From: Paraburkholderia bryophila
GTDB taxonomy: Bacteria; Pseudomonadota; Gammaproteobacteria; Burkholderiales; Burkholderiaceae
Length of the DNA: 64,000 bases
Assembly (NCBI RefSeq): GCF_013409255.1
Contig: NZ_JACCAS010000002.1
Coordinates: 2,532,001-2,596,000, forward strand
Reading direction: 5' to 3'
Shown one piece after another: positions 33,471-50,214 of this stretch. The notes under the pieces are model-generated. The model saw only the letters and a list, made by a program, of their open reading frames with translations. It was not told the DNA's origin and made no database searches. Within the stretch, counting starts at the first letter, position 1; each line of letters starts with the position of its first letter. The position numbers were made by a program, and so were the translations under genes.

Positions 33471-36125
33471 GTGCTTTCAACTCAATCAGAAGACCCGGCG
33501 GCCGATGACAGGTCGAACGCGGCGCCTGTCCGGACGCGCCCCGTCGAAAACGCCGCCGGATCGACAGCCGATCGGGCGCGCGTCGCCGAATCCGGCCGCT
33601 ACGATGAACTTCGCGGCAGCGCCGCCGCGACCGAGGCCACGCCGCCGATGGCACACTGGCGCGAATTCTTCGCGCAGCTCGACGGCGACGGTCCCGCCGG
33701 TCTCGACAAGCGCCTCGAGATTCTGCGGCGCCGCGTGCGCGACAACGGCATAACCTACAACGTTCATGCGGATGCCCGCCAGGGCGCCACGCGGCCGTGG
33801 TCGCTCGATCTGTTTCCGCTGCTTATCACGCCGGGCGATTGGGCCGGCATCGAGCGCGGCGTGCTGCAGCGTACGCGGCTGCTCAATGCGATGCTCGACG
33901 ATCTGTACGGACCGCAAACCATCCTGCGTGACGCCTTGTTGCCGCCCGCGCTGGTGACCGGCCACCCCGGCTATGTGCGGACCATGCACGGCGTGCGTCC
34001 CGCCGGCGGGACGTGGCTGCATATCGCCGCGTTCGATCTGGCGCGCGCGCCGGACGGCGAGTGGCGGCTGGTATCGCAGCGTACCCAGGGACCGTCGGGC
34101 CTCGGCTATCTGCTGGAAAACCGCCTGATCGTCTCGGGCCTGTTTCCGCAGCCGTTCCACGATCTTCGCGTGCAGCGCCTCGCCGCCAGCTATCGGGCGT
34201 TGTTGCAGAGCATGCAGGACATGAGCCCGGCGGGACGCAACTCGCGCATCGTGCTGCTGACGCCGGGGCCGCTCAGCGAAACCTATTTCGAGCACGCGTA
34301 CCTGGCGCGCTATCTGGGGCTGACGCTGGTCGAAGGCAGCGATCTCTCGGCGCGCGACAACCGTCTGTACCTGAAGACGCTGCAGGGCCTGGAGCCGGTG
34401 CACGGTGTGCTCGGCCGCCTCGACGACGATTATCTCGATCCGCTCGAACTGCGCCCGGATTCGGCATTGGGCGTGCCGGGACTGTTGCAGGCGATGCGTG
34501 CCGGCAACCTGCTGCTCGCCAATGCGCCGGGCGCCGGTTTCCTGGAATCGCCCGGCATGCTCGGCTTTCTGCCGGGGCTCGCCGAACGTCTGCTCGGCGA
34601 GCCGCTGCTGCTTTCGTCGGTGCCGACGTGGTGGTGCGGCGAGCAACTCGCCTTCGACGAAGCGATGCCGCAGTTGGCGCAGTCCGTGATCAAGCCGACC
34701 TATCCGCCCGGCGTGCAGGGCGGCGAGCGCTTCGAGCCGGTGATCGGCGGCACGCTGTCGGCGGCGATGCTCGACACGTGGCGCGCGCGCATCGCGGCGC
34801 AACCGGACAACTACACGGTGCAGAGCTGGCTGCCGTTCTCGCAGGCGCCGACATGGCGCAGCCGCGACGCGGACACCGGCCCGGCACATGAACGCATCGT
34901 GCCGTGCTCGGCCACGCTGCGCGTCTTCGTGATCTCGGACGGCCCCGGCGCCTGGCGCGTGCTGCCGGGCGGGCTCACGCGTATCGCGAGTCCGGACCGC
35001 TTGTCCAACGTGTCGATGCAGCGCGGCGGCAGCAGTGTCGACACCTGGGTCATGACCGAGGGCGCGGTCGACGCGACGACGATGCTGCGCGAGCATCTGG
35101 GTCCCGACGATCTGCTCAAGCGCTCGCGCACCATCTCCAGCCGCGCGGCCGAGAATCTGTTCTGGCTCGGACGCTATACCGAACGCTCGGTGAATATCGC
35201 ACGCCTCGCGCGCGCGGCGCTCGATCGTCTGGGCGCCGAGGTCGACGACGACAGCACCGCGCAGGTCCTCGTTCTCGACGCGTTGTGCCGCGAAAATCGC
35301 ATGATTCCCGCCGACACGCCGCCCGCTTCGCATTCGCCGCGCGAGTTCGAGCGCGCGCTGAGCGCGGCGCTGTTGCGCACCGACGACGGCCTGACCAGCG
35401 TCGCGTTCTGTCTGCAAGGCATGTGCGGCACGGCCGCCGCGATCCGCGAGCGCCTGTCTCGCGAGCAATGGCGGCTGATTGCCGACGCGCTCGGCCAGTT
35501 CGACGAATCCGGACGGACCGCAAGCGGCGCACGCGGCTGGTCCAGTCACGAGGCGCTACGCGCGTTGGAGCGGCTGAACATTCATCTCGGCGCGATCACC
35601 GGCGCGCAGACCGACCATATGACGCGCGACGACGGCTGGCGTCTGCTGTCGATCGGGCGGCAGATCGATCGTCTGGAGTTCCTCGGCGGCGTGCTCGCCA
35701 CGGCGTTCGGCACGGGCGCGGTCCACGAACACGACGGCTTCGAGCTGGTGCTCGAACTGTTCGACAGCGCCATCACCTATCGCTCGCAATTTCAGCGCCA
35801 TTTCGACATCGCGCCGCTGCTCGATCTGCTCGTGCTGGACGCGGACAATCCTCGCTCACTGGCATGGGTGGCGCAGACGCTGCGCGGACGTTTGTCCAAG
35901 GTCGAGCGTAGCGAGCGTCATGAACTGTCGGACCTCGCCCGCATCGTGCCGGAGATTGCCGCCTGGCCGTTGCGCGAGTTGTGCGAGCCGGGGCAGGACG
36001 GCCTTTACCGGCCGCTGCTGGACCGTCTGACCGCATGCCGCGATGCGCTCTGGAAGTTATCCGAGCGCATCGGCGAGCGCTATTTCAGTCATGTGCGTGA
36101 AGCCGAAACGACGCTGTGGGGCTAG
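33471..36125 (+). CDS. ATP-grasp / alpha-E fusion protein
   Basis: 884 residues. Residues about 60-540 are a circularly permuted ATP-grasp domain and about 551-884 an alpha-E domain (ISSRAAENLFWLGRYTERSVN). Conserved stretches are GPSGLGYLLENRLI, TPGPLSETYFEHAYLARYLG, YLDPLELRPDSALGVPGLL and LPGGLTRIAS. The acidic motif before PSG differs from the stand-alone copy: VSQRTQGPSG (from V201) replaces VLEDNARTPSG, so the acidic pair and Asn are absent. The lysine in IKPTYPPGVQGG is kept. The GTG start at 33471 is the earliest in frame and has poor ribosome-site support; ATG 33648 is a fallback. Confidence 0.9.
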   Translation: MLSTQSEDPAADDRSNAAPVRTRPVENAAGSTADRARVAESGRYDELRGSAAATEATPPMAHWREFFAQLDGDGPAGLDKRLEILRRRVRDNGITYNVHADARQGATRPWSLDLFPLLITPGDWAGIERGVLQRTRLLNAMLDDLYGPQTILRDALLPPALVTGHPGYVRTMHGVRPAGGTWLHIAAFDLARAPDGEWRLVSQRTQGPSGLGYLLENRLIVSGLFPQPFHDLRVQRLAASYRALLQSMQDMSPAGRNSRIVLLTPGPLSETYFEHAYLARYLGLTLVEGSDLSARDNRLYLKTLQGLEPVHGVLGRLDDDYLDPLELRPDSALGVPGLLQAMRAGNLLLANAPGAGFLESPGMLGFLPGLAERLLGEPLLLSSVPTWWCGEQLAFDEAMPQLAQSVIKPTYPPGVQGGERFEPVIGGTLSAAMLDTWRARIAAQPDNYTVQSWLPFSQAPTWRSRDADTGPAHERIVPCSATLRVFVISDGPGAWRVLPGGLTRIASPDRLSNVSMQRGGSSVDTWVMTEGAVDATTMLREHLGPDDLLKRSRTISSRAAENLFWLGRYTERSVNIARLARAALDRLGAEVDDDSTAQVLVLDALCRENRMIPADTPPASHSPREFERALSAALLRTDDGLTSVAFCLQGMCGTAAAIRERLSREQWRLIADALGQFDESGRTASGARGWSSHEALRALERLNIHLGAITGAQTDHMTRDDGWRLLSIGRQIDRLEFLGGVLATAFGTGAVHEHDGFELVLELFDSAITYRSQFQRHFDIAPLLDLLVLDADNPRSLAWVAQTLRGRLSKVERSERHELSDLARIVPEIAAWPLRELCEPGQDGLYRPLLDRLTACRDALWKLSERIGERYFSHVREAETTLWG

Positions 36126-36138
36126 AAAGAAACCGATC

Positions 36139-37161
36139 ATGAACATCACTGAACAGTTCGTGCAGCAGAAGCGATCCGACGACGCCGGACGCCTGTTACG
36201 CGTGACGCACGAAACGCATTACCAATATTCCGCGCGCGTCGATCATGCCCACCATCAGGCGTGTCTTCATCCGAAAGAAACGCCGCGTCAGCGGGTGCTC
36301 GATTTTTCGCTGGAGGTGAGACCCGAACCGGGCCTCGTCGGCGCCAGGACCGATACGTTCGGCAACCGGCGTTACTTCTTTTCACTCGATCAGCCGCACG
36401 ACGAGTTGCTCGTGTGCAGCCGCAGTCTGGTTCAGGTCCGCGCACCGGAACTGGCCGCCGCCGTCTCCGGCGCGACGCCGCCGGCGATCGCCAACCCCGC
36501 CGGCTGCCACGCCAGTGCGTGGGAAACGGTCCGCGAGCGCCTCACGTATCGTGCGGGCCAACCGTATGACGCGGCCAGCGAATTCACCTATGCGTCGATG
36601 TATGTCGCCCGCCATCCGGAGTTGGCGCGCTACGCGGCGGCCAGCTTCACGCCTGGCCAGGCGCTGGTGCAGGCGGCGTGGGATCTGATGCAGCGTATCC
36701 ACGAGGACTTTACCTATGCGTCCAACAGCACGGAGGTGACGACGACCGCGCTCGACGCATTGGCAATGCGGCGCGGCGTCTGCCAGGATTTCGCTCATGT
36801 GCTGATCGGCGCGCTGCGCTCGCTGGGGCTGGCGGCCCGCTATGTCAGCGGCTATCTGCTGACCCAGCCGCCACCCGGCAAGCCGCGCCTGATTGGTGCC
36901 GACGCGTCGCATGCGTGGGCCGAAGTCTACGATCCGGCGTGGCCCGAAGACAACGGCTGGCTGCAACTGGACCCGACCAACAACCGCGCGCCCGGCGACG
37001 ATTACGTCGTGCTCGCGACCGGCCGCGACTACGCGGACGTGGCGCCGCTGCGCGGCGTGATTCGCGGCGGCGGCAGCGAGCATGCGTTGACGGTGGGCGT
37101 GACCGTCGATCCGCTCGACGAATCGCCGGCCGCGCGAGCGGCCGGCAACGCCGAAGCTTGA
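36139..37161 (+). CDS. Transglutaminase-like protein with intact catalytic triad
   Basis: 340 residues. The core has C215 in RRGVCQDFAHVLI, H258 in DASHAWAEVY and D278 in LDPTNNRAPGDDYV, with LGLAARYVSGYLL between them. The N-terminal half (to about 120) is the usual family-specific beta domain (THETHYQYSARVDHAHH). No signal peptide is visible, so cytoplasmic action is likely. Such folds can be proteases, peptide crosslinkers or ligases. It starts only 13 bases after the fusion gene, in the same operon, and ends at a perfect hairpin shared with the converging glycogen operon. Confidence 0.92.
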   Translation: MNITEQFVQQKRSDDAGRLLRVTHETHYQYSARVDHAHHQACLHPKETPRQRVLDFSLEVRPEPGLVGARTDTFGNRRYFFSLDQPHDELLVCSRSLVQVRAPELAAAVSGATPPAIANPAGCHASAWETVRERLTYRAGQPYDAASEFTYASMYVARHPELARYAAASFTPGQALVQAAWDLMQRIHEDFTYASNSTEVTTTALDALAMRRGVCQDFAHVLIGALRSLGLAARYVSGYLLTQPPPGKPRLIGADASHAWAEVYDPAWPEDNGWLQLDPTNNRAPGDDYVVLATGRDYADVAPLRGVIRGGGSEHALTVGVTVDPLDESPAARAAGNAEA

Positions 37162-37162
37162 A

Positions 37163-37195
37163 CGCTGAAGGCCGTCGCTTCGACGGCCTTCAGCG
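37163..37195. terminator. Perfect 15-bp hairpin between the converging operons
   Basis: CGCTGAAGGCCGTCG (37163-37177) pairs perfectly with CGACGGCCTTCAGCG (37181-37195) around a three-base loop. There is no long T tract on either side, so it may terminate weakly or protect the 3' ends of both operons' transcripts. Confidence 0.6.
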
Positions 37196-37217
37196 CACTA
37201 CGTGACAGCCTCATCGC

Positions 37218-39677
37218 TCAGTTCAGGTCCTGCACGAGCGGCGTGGCGTGCCAGATCTGCTCCGCGTATTCCGCGATGGTTCGATCGGACGAGAAGGCGC
37301 CCATGCCGGCCGTGTTGAGAATGGTGCGCCGGGTCCATTCGCGCTGGTGGCGATACAGTTCGTCGACCCGGTCCTGCGCCGCGACATAGCTCGCATAGTC
37401 CGACAGCAGCAGATAGTGATCGCCCCAACTGACCAGCGTGTCGAAGATCGACTGGAAGCGTTGCGGTTCGTCGGGCGAGAAATAGCCGTCGCGAATCTGA
37501 TCGAGCGCGAGCTTGAGTTCGGCGTTCTGCTCGTAGATCTCGCGCGGCAGATAACCGTGCGCGCGCAGCGCTTCGATCTGCTGCGTGGTATTGCCGAAGA
37601 TAAAGATATTGTCCGCACCGACGTTGTCGCGGATTTCGATGTTGGCGCCGTCCAGCGTGCCGATGGTCAGCGCGCCGTTGAGCGCGAACTTCATGTTGCC
37701 GGTCCCGGACGCCTCGGTCCCCGCGGTGGAAATCTGCTCGGACAGATCGGCGGCGGGAATGATGATCTCGGCCAGACTCACGCTGTAGTTCGGAATGAAG
37801 ACGACCTTCAGGCGATCGCGTACGCGCGGATCGTGATTGATCTTGCTGGCGACGTCGTTGATGAGTTTGATGATGTGCTTGGCCATGTGATAAGCCGAAG
37901 CCGCCTTGCCCGAGAAGATCACCGTGCGCGGCACCCAGTCGGCGTCCGGGTTGGCCAGGATGCGGTTATAACGCGTGACCACGTGCAGCAGGTTCAGGAG
38001 CTGCCGTTTGTATTCGTGAATGCGTTTGACCTGTACGTCGAACAGCGAATCGGGCGACAGCGTCACGCCCAGATGCGTGCCGACCCATGCGGCCAGACGC
38101 TGTTTATTGACGTGCTTCGCGGCGCGGAACGCGGCGGCGAAATCGGGGTCGTCCGCGTATCGCGCGAGGCCCGCCAACTGATCGAGATGACGGCGCCAGT
38201 CGGGACCGATGAGGTTGTCGATCAGTTTCGACAAGGACGGGTTGGCTTGCGAGAGCCAGCGTCGCGGTGTGATGCCGTTGGTCTTGTTGTTGAAACGCTC
38301 GGGGAAGAGGCGCGCGAAGTCGGCGAAGATCGACTGCTTCATCAACTCGGAATGCAATTGCGACACGCCGTTGATCCGATGGCTGGCCACCACGGCGAGA
38401 TAGGCCATTCGCACACGCCGTTCGCCGTGTTCGTCGATCAGCGAGACGCGGCGCATCAACTCGACGTCCTCGCCGAAACGCGTCGTGATCTGCGCGATGA
38501 AATCGGCGTTGATCTCGAAGATGATGTTCAGATGGCGCGGCAGCACGCGGCCCAGCATGTCGACCGGCCAGGTTTCGAGTGCTTCGTGCATCAACGTGTG
38601 ATTGGTGTACGAGAAGACCTTCTCCGTCAGCGCCCAGGCTTTGGCCCACGGCACCTGGTGTTCGTCGACGAGAATCCGCATCAGTTCGGGGATCGCCAGC
38701 ACGGGGTGCGTGTCGTTCAGGTGGATCGCGACGTGATCCGGCAACGCTTCAAAACCCGTATGGTTCATCAGGTAGCGGCGCACCAGATCCTGCAGGCTGG
38801 CCGCGACGAAGAAGTATTCCTGGCGCAGCCGCAGTTCGCGGCCGGAGAGCGTCGAATCATCCGGGTACAGCACGCGCGAGACGTTCTCGGAGTGGTTTTT
38901 GTTCTCCACCGCGTCGAAGTAATTGCCCTGGTTGAAGGCGGCCAGATTGATTTCGCTGCTGGCTTTCGCCGACCAGAGGCGCAACGTGTTGGTCGCTTCG
39001 GTCGCGTAACCCGGAATGATGGTGTCGTACGCCATGGCCAGCACGTCGTGCGTGTCGAGCCAGCGCGTGACGTTGCCTTCACGCTCCACACGGCCGCCGA
39101 AGCGAATCCGGTATTGCACTTCCGGCCGCGGGAATTCCCACGGGTTGCCGTCGTTCAGCCAGTAGTCCGGGCTTTCCACCTGGTGGCCGTCGATAATCTG
39201 CTGTCTGAACATGCCGTAGTCGTAGCGGATGCCGTAGCCGAAGCCCGCCACGCCGAGCGTCGCCATCGAGTCGAGGAAGCAGGCGGCGAGCCGTCCCAGA
39301 CCGCCGTTGCCCAAGGCGGCGTCGCTCTCGAGATTGACGATCTGATCGAAGTCCACTTCGAGTTCGGCCAACGCCTGCTTGACGTTCTGGTGAATGTCCA
39401 GCGCCAGCAGCGCATTCGTAAATGTCCGGCCGATCAGAAATTCCATCGAGAGGTAATACACGCGCTTGGCGTCCTGCGCGTACTGGGCACGCGTGGTCTT
39501 CATCCAGCGCTCGACCAGCCGGTCGCGGACGGCGAGCGCCGTGGCTTGCAACCAGTCCTGCGGTCGCGCCGCGATCGGGTCCTTGCCGACCGCATAGATC
39601 AGCTTGTTGGAAATCGAAGTCTTCAGCGCCGCGACGTCGGTCGCCAGGTGATCGTATTTGAAGTCGTTGAGTTTCAT
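37218..39677 (-). CDS. glgP: Glycogen/alpha-glucan phosphorylase (second copy, last gene of the operon)
   Basis: 819 residues. GT35 phosphorylase: [70 protein letters not shown] and the PLP lysine in [13 protein letters not shown] are all present. The N-terminus begins [18 protein letters not shown]. The ATG at 39677 is family-typical though its ribosome site is weak; an upstream frame runs into the gap after glgA. It lies 80 bases behind glgA in the same direction and is paralogous to the isolated copy at 17.5 kb. Confidence 0.95.
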   Translation of the reverse strand: MKLNDFKYDHLATDVAALKTSISNKLIYAVGKDPIAARPQDWLQATALAVRDRLVERWMKTTRAQYAQDAKRVYYLSMEFLIGRTFTNALLALDIHQNVKQALAELEVDFDQIVNLESDAALGNGGLGRLAACFLDSMATLGVAGFGYGIRYDYGMFRQQIIDGHQVESPDYWLNDGNPWEFPRPEVQYRIRFGGRVEREGNVTRWLDTHDVLAMAYDTIIPGYATEATNTLRLWSAKASSEINLAAFNQGNYFDAVENKNHSENVSRVLYPDDSTLSGRELRLRQEYFFVAASLQDLVRRYLMNHTGFEALPDHVAIHLNDTHPVLAIPELMRILVDEHQVPWAKAWALTEKVFSYTNHTLMHEALETWPVDMLGRVLPRHLNIIFEINADFIAQITTRFGEDVELMRRVSLIDEHGERRVRMAYLAVVASHRINGVSQLHSELMKQSIFADFARLFPERFNNKTNGITPRRWLSQANPSLSKLIDNLIGPDWRRHLDQLAGLARYADDPDFAAAFRAAKHVNKQRLAAWVGTHLGVTLSPDSLFDVQVKRIHEYKRQLLNLLHVVTRYNRILANPDADWVPRTVIFSGKAASAYHMAKHIIKLINDVASKINHDPRVRDRLKVVFIPNYSVSLAEIIIPAADLSEQISTAGTEASGTGNMKFALNGALTIGTLDGANIEIRDNVGADNIFIFGNTTQQIEALRAHGYLPREIYEQNAELKLALDQIRDGYFSPDEPQRFQSIFDTLVSWGDHYLLLSDYASYVAAQDRVDELYRHQREWTRRTILNTAGMGAFSSDRTIAEYAEQIWHATPLVQDLN

Positions 39678-39757
39678 TGATGAGTCGTTCGTTGAGAGTT
39701 TGATCGGATGCGGGCGCCGCGTCGCGCCGCGCTGTGTCAGGTCGTCGCCGGCTCCGG

Positions 39758-41215
39758 TCAGGCGGCGATCTGGCGATAGAGCGACACGTACTGCGTCGCC
39801 GCAGTGTCCCAGCCGAAGCGTTGCTGCATGCCGCGCTTCTGCACCTGTTTCCAGTCGGCCTTGCGGTCGTAAAGCGCGAACGCGCGACGCACGGCGACGT
39901 CTAGCGCCCGGTCGTCGAAGCGCCCGAACACGAAGCCGGTCGCCGAGTCGTCGGCGAGGTTTTCCAGTGCGGAATCCACGACCGTATCGGCGAGGCCGCC
40001 CACGCTGCGCACGAGGGGCAGCGTGCCGTATTTGAGGCCGTAGAGCTGGGTGAGTCCGCACGGCTCGAAGCGCGACGGCACGAGAATGACGTCGCTGCCG
40101 GCGATGATGCGATGCGACAGCGCCTCGTCGTAGCCGATCGTCACGGCGACGGACTCAGGGTGCGCGGCGGCGCAGGCCCGGAACGCGTCTTCGAGATCGG
40201 CGTCGCCGCTGCCGAGCAGGACGAACTGGCCGCCACGTCGAACGATGTCCGGCAGGACCGCGAGGATCAGACCCAGGCCTTTCTGTTCGGTCAGCCGGCT
40301 GACGACGCAGAAGAGGGGCGCGTTGCCGCGCACGGCGAGGCCGGTCTGCTGCTGAAGCGCCGCCTTGCACTTCGATTTGCCGGCGATGGAACGGCTGTCG
40401 TAGCGAGCGGCGATCAACGCGTCGGCGGTGGGATGCCACACCGTGTCGTCGACGCCGTTCAGAATGCCGTGCAGATCCTGCGAGCGACGCTGCAACAAGC
40501 CATGCAAGCCGTAACCCTGCTCGTGGCCGTGAATTTCCCGGGCATAGGTGGGGCTGACGGTGGTGATTTTGTCCGCGTAGTACAGCCCCGCCTTCAGGAA
40601 GGAAAGCTGGCCGTGAAACTCCACGCCGTCGACGTCGAAATACCCGGCGGGCAGGTCCAGCTCACTGAACGCCTGGTGAGAGAACATGCCCTGATACGCG
40701 AGGTTGTGAACGGTGAAGACGCTCGCGGCGAGCTTCTGCCCGGTGGACTGTTCCGCCGCCCGGAGATAGGCGGGCATCAGTCCCGCATGCCAGTCGTGAC
40801 CGTGCACGATCTGCGGCTGCCAGAACGAATCGAGTCCCTGGGCGAGGCGCGCGGCGACCCAACTCAGCAGCGCGAAGCGGCGATGGTTGTCCTGATACGG
40901 CTGGCGATTCGCATCCGCGTACGGGTTGCCGGGCCGGTCGTACAGCGCGGGCGCGTCAATGACATACGCCGCGATGCCGCTCTCCGGCAACACGCCGTAG
41001 TAAAGCCGGATGACGTCGGCGCCGAAGCGCGGCGGCAGTTCCGCGACCAGCTTCCGATCGCGGATGCCGTCGCGGATATCCGGGAAACCCGGCAGCAGAA
41101 TGCGTGCATCGCAACCCAGTTCGACCTGGGCCGGCGGCAAACCCGCGGTGACGTCCGCCAGTCCGCCGGTTTTCAGCAGCGGATAGACTTCAGCACAAAC
41201 ATGAAGCACACGCAT
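39758..41215 (-). CDS. glgA: Glycogen synthase (ADP-glucose)
   Basis: 485 residues, usual GlgA length. GT5 enzyme that adds glucosyl units from ADP-glucose to glycogen. The ADP-glucose-binding KTGGLADV is at 15-22. Also present are [42 protein letters not shown], and the C-terminal signature [22 protein letters not shown]. The start has AAGGA six bases upstream. It follows glgC by 47 bases and precedes glgP. Confidence 0.96.
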   Translation of the reverse strand: MRVLHVCAEVYPLLKTGGLADVTAGLPPAQVELGCDARILLPGFPDIRDGIRDRKLVAELPPRFGADVIRLYYGVLPESGIAAYVIDAPALYDRPGNPYADANRQPYQDNHRRFALLSWVAARLAQGLDSFWQPQIVHGHDWHAGLMPAYLRAAEQSTGQKLAASVFTVHNLAYQGMFSHQAFSELDLPAGYFDVDGVEFHGQLSFLKAGLYYADKITTVSPTYAREIHGHEQGYGLHGLLQRRSQDLHGILNGVDDTVWHPTADALIAARYDSRSIAGKSKCKAALQQQTGLAVRGNAPLFCVVSRLTEQKGLGLILAVLPDIVRRGGQFVLLGSGDADLEDAFRACAAAHPESVAVTIGYDEALSHRIIAGSDVILVPSRFEPCGLTQLYGLKYGTLPLVRSVGGLADTVVDSALENLADDSATGFVFGRFDDRALDVAVRRAFALYDRKADWKQVQKRGMQQRFGWDTAATQYVSLYRQIAA

Positions 41216-41262
41216 GGGCAGTCCTTGCAATTACCATGATTGGGTTTTCGTGAGCGAGCGCG

Positions 41263-42537
41263 TCAACGATTCTCGAGCATGTCCTTGGTGACCAGCACCA
41301 CGCCGCTCGCGCTGCGGTGAAAGCGTTTGGCATCGAGCTCCGCGTCTTCGCCGATCACCGTGCCCGCGGGCACTTTGCAGCCGCGATCGATCACCACCTG
41401 GCTCAGCCGGCAATTCCGGCCAATGTCGCATTGCGGCAGGATGACCGCCTGATCGATCGCGCAGAACGAGTGGATGCGCACGCTCGAAAACAGCACCGAG
41501 TTGGAGACGTGCGAGCCCGAGACAATGCAACCGCCCGAAATCAGCGTGTTGAACGTCACGCCGTGATTGCCGTCCGTGTCGTGCACGAACTTGGCGGGCG
41601 GCAGTTGTTCCTGATGCGTCCAGATCGGCCAGTCGCGGTCGTAGATATTCAGTTCGGGCGAGGTCGAGGCGAGATCGAGGTTGGCTTTCCAGAATGCGTC
41701 GACGGTGCCGACGTCGCGCCAGTAGGGCGCGGCGCGGCTCGCGGCCGGCACGCTGGACATGCCGAGCGGATGCGCGAACGCGCGGCCCGCGCGGACCGCG
41801 AGCGGGATGATGTCCTTGCCGAAATCGTGACTCGATTGCGGATTGGCGAGGTCTTCCGCAAGCAGTGAATCGAGATAGGTCGCGCTGAAAACGTAGATGC
41901 CCATACTCGCCAGCGCCACTTCGGAATTGCCGGGCATGCCGGGCGGATCCGCGGGCTTTTCGATGAAGTCGACGACCTTGCGCGAACTGTCGACGGCCAT
42001 CACGCCGAAGGCCGTCGCTTCCGCTTTCGGCACTTCGATACAGCCCACGGTCACGCCAGCGCCGGTCTCCACGTGATCCAGCAGCATCTGCGCGTAATCC
42101 ATCTTGTAGATGTGATCGCCCGCCAGCACCAGCACGTATTCCGGACTGTACGAACGCAGAATGTCGAGGTTCTGGTACACCGCATCGGCGGTGCCTCGAT
42201 ACCAGTGTTCTTCATTCACGCGCTGCTGCGCCGGCAGCAGATCGATGAACTCGTTCATCTCGCCGCGCAGGAAACTCCAGCCGCGTTGCAGATGTCGCAA
42301 CAGTGAATGCGACTTGTACTGGGTCACGACGGCGATACGCCGGATGCCGGAGTTGAGGCAGTTGGAGAGGACGAAATCGATGATGCGGAACTTGCCGCCG
42401 AAATAGACCGCCGGCTTGACGCGGTGGCTGGTCAGTTCGTGCAGGCGAGAGCCGCGGCCGCCGGCCAGCACGAGGGCGACGGTGCGATTGATCAACTGAC
42501 GGGACGAGGCGAGGTTGTCTACGCTCTGTTGCATCAT
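41263..42537 (-). CDS. glgC: Glucose-1-phosphate adenylyltransferase
   Basis: 424 residues. Makes ADP-glucose from glucose-1-P and ATP, the committed step of bacterial glycogen synthesis, normally activated by fructose-type sugar phosphates. Nucleotidyltransferase motif [14 protein letters not shown] is near residues 24-37, then [43 protein letters not shown] and the C-terminal left-handed beta-helix ([17 protein letters not shown]). Two ATGs at 42537 and 42534 follow GGAG; a TTG one codon earlier is less likely. It is the fifth gene of the operon. Confidence 0.96.
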   Translation of the reverse strand: MMQQSVDNLASSRQLINRTVALVLAGGRGSRLHELTSHRVKPAVYFGGKFRIIDFVLSNCLNSGIRRIAVVTQYKSHSLLRHLQRGWSFLRGEMNEFIDLLPAQQRVNEEHWYRGTADAVYQNLDILRSYSPEYVLVLAGDHIYKMDYAQMLLDHVETGAGVTVGCIEVPKAEATAFGVMAVDSSRKVVDFIEKPADPPGMPGNSEVALASMGIYVFSATYLDSLLAEDLANPQSSHDFGKDIIPLAVRAGRAFAHPLGMSSVPAASRAAPYWRDVGTVDAFWKANLDLASTSPELNIYDRDWPIWTHQEQLPPAKFVHDTDGNHGVTFNTLISGGCIVSGSHVSNSVLFSSVRIHSFCAIDQAVILPQCDIGRNCRLSQVVIDRGCKVPAGTVIGEDAELDAKRFHRSASGVVLVTKDMLENR

Positions 42538-42594
42538 CAAATCTCCATGTGGTTATAGTGGGTCTATTCGTAGCCGGACGTCGATGAAATGGAA

Positions 42595-46387
<3,793 letters not shown>

Positions 46388-46391
46388 GGCG

Positions 46392-48560
<2,169 letters not shown>

Positions 48561-48588
48561 CGGACCGTTCCTTATGAACTTCGGATTG

Positions 48589-50214
48589 CTATGAACAGGA
48601 CCGTCCAATCCATCCGCCGTGGGGCGCCAGATCGATCCGGCGGTCGCCCAGGGCGCCGCCGCGCAGGGCGTGGCCGTCCACGGTGGCGAGCTTCAGCCCC
48701 GCGGGGAACGTCCAGGTCTCGCGTGTGGCGCCCAGGTTGAAGACGAATACGTAGCGATCGGCACCGAGCGTGCGTTCGAACACGAGCAGCGGCTCCGCGG
48801 CGTCGAGAAAGCGGATGTCGCCTTCCTGCAGCGCCGGATGCCGCTTGCGCCAGGCGAGGAAGTGTCGGAAGAACGCGAGCGTGGAATTGCGATCTTCGCT
48901 TTGCAGATCGACCGCCTGCGTCAGATGCGCGTGCGGCATCGGTAGCCACGGTTCGACCGGCGAGAAACCGCCGAATGGCGCATCGGCTCGCCACGGCATC
49001 GGCGTGCGGCAACCGTCGCGTCCCTTGAATTCCGGCCAGAACGTGATGCCGTAGGGATCCTGAATGCGCTCGAACGGAATATCGGCCTCGGTCAAGCCGA
49101 GTTCCTCGCCCTGGTAAAGACAGACGCTGCCGCGCAACGTGCTCAGCATGGCCAGCACCAGGCGGGCGAATGACGGACCGCCGTGCTCCTTGCCCCAGCG
49201 TGTCATGACACGCGGCACGTCGTGGTTGCCGGTCGACCAGCAGGTCCAGCCCTTGCCGCCGTATTCGGCCAGCTTGGCTTCCATTTGCTCGACCGTCTCG
49301 CGCACGTGCGCGGCGCTGAACTCGGGCGTCAGCAGGTTGAAGCTGTAGGCCATGTGCAGCTTGTCGCCGTCGGCCGTATATTGCGCCATCGTCGCCAGCG
49401 CATTTTCGCCGCCGACTTCGCCGACGCTCGCCGCACCGTACTCGTCGAGCAACGCCCGCAGTTGCACGAAGAAGGCGACGTTTTCCGGCTGCGTGTTGTC
49501 GTAGCGATGCTCCTGCATCCGATAGGGGTTTTCGGACGAGACCATGAATCCGCCGCTCGATTCGGCAGGCGGGTTGTCGCGCAGCTTCGCGTCGTGAAAA
49601 TGGAAATTGCAGGCGTCGAAGCGGAAGCCGTCCACGCCGCGGTCAAGCCAGAAACGCACCTCGGACAGCATCTGCTCCCGCACCGCCGGATGATGAAAGT
49701 TCAGATCGGGCTGACTGGTCAGAAAGTTGTGCAGGTAGTACTGGCGGCGGCGCGATTCCCAATGCCAGGCCGAGCCGCCGAACACGGATTGCCAGTTGTT
49801 CGGCGGCGTGCCGTCGGCGCGGGCATCGGCCCACACGTACCAGTCGGCGCGCGGATTGTCGCGGCTCGTCCGGCTTTCGACGAACCACGCATGCTGATCG
49901 GACGAGTGACTCAACACCTGATCGATCATCACTTTCAGGCCGAGTGCGTGCGCCTTGTCGATCAGACGGTCGAAATCGTCCAGCGTGCCGAAGGTGGGAT
50001 CGACGTCGCGATAGTTCGACACGTCATAGCCGAAATCCTTCATCGGCGACGTGAAGAACGGCGACACCCAGATCGCGTCCACGCCGAGCGAATGGATGTA
50101 GTCGAGCTTTGCGGTGAGACCCGGCAAATCGCCCACGCCGTCGCCGTTGCCGTCGGCGAAACTGCGCGGGTACACCTGATAGATCACGCCGCCGCGCCAC
50201 CATTGCATGGACAT
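48589..50214 (-). CDS. GH13 alpha-glucosidase, first gene of the glycogen operon
   Basis: 541 residues. Alpha-glucosidase/oligo-1,6-glucosidase type: [36 protein letters not shown] opens the barrel as in such enzymes. Nucleophile D200 (GFRFDACN), acid/base E266 (SVGEVGGE) and the transition-state Asp at D332 (STGNHDVPR) are present. No signal peptide, so it acts on cytoplasmic maltooligosaccharides, sucrose-like or trehalose-like sugars; exact specificity cannot be told. GAGGAG lies 10 bases before the ATG at 50214 and the upstream gap carries the operon promoter. Its association with glg genes suggests intracellular glucan turnover. Confidence 0.92.
   Translation of the reverse strand: MSMQWWRGGVIYQVYPRSFADGNGDGVGDLPGLTAKLDYIHSLGVDAIWVSPFFTSPMKDFGYDVSNYRDVDPTFGTLDDFDRLIDKAHALGLKVMIDQVLSHSSDQHAWFVESRTSRDNPRADWYVWADARADGTPPNNWQSVFGGSAWHWESRRRQYYLHNFLTSQPDLNFHHPAVREQMLSEVRFWLDRGVDGFRFDACNFHFHDAKLRDNPPAESSGGFMVSSENPYRMQEHRYDNTQPENVAFFVQLRALLDEYGAASVGEVGGENALATMAQYTADGDKLHMAYSFNLLTPEFSAAHVRETVEQMEAKLAEYGGKGWTCWSTGNHDVPRVMTRWGKEHGGPSFARLVLAMLSTLRGSVCLYQGEELGLTEADIPFERIQDPYGITFWPEFKGRDGCRTPMPWRADAPFGGFSPVEPWLPMPHAHLTQAVDLQSEDRNSTLAFFRHFLAWRKRHPALQEGDIRFLDAAEPLLVFERTLGADRYVFVFNLGATRETWTFPAGLKLATVDGHALRGGALGDRRIDLAPHGGWIGRSCS

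Noticed and set aside
33486..35549. Reverse frame of nearly 690 codons opposite the ATP-grasp/alpha-E fusion
   Set aside because: Shadow of the fusion gene. The forward strand carries conserved motifs; the reverse is Arg/Gln-rich noise.
37248..39680. Forward frame of about 810 codons opposite the second glgP
   Set aside because: Shadow of the phosphorylase; forward translation shows no domain.
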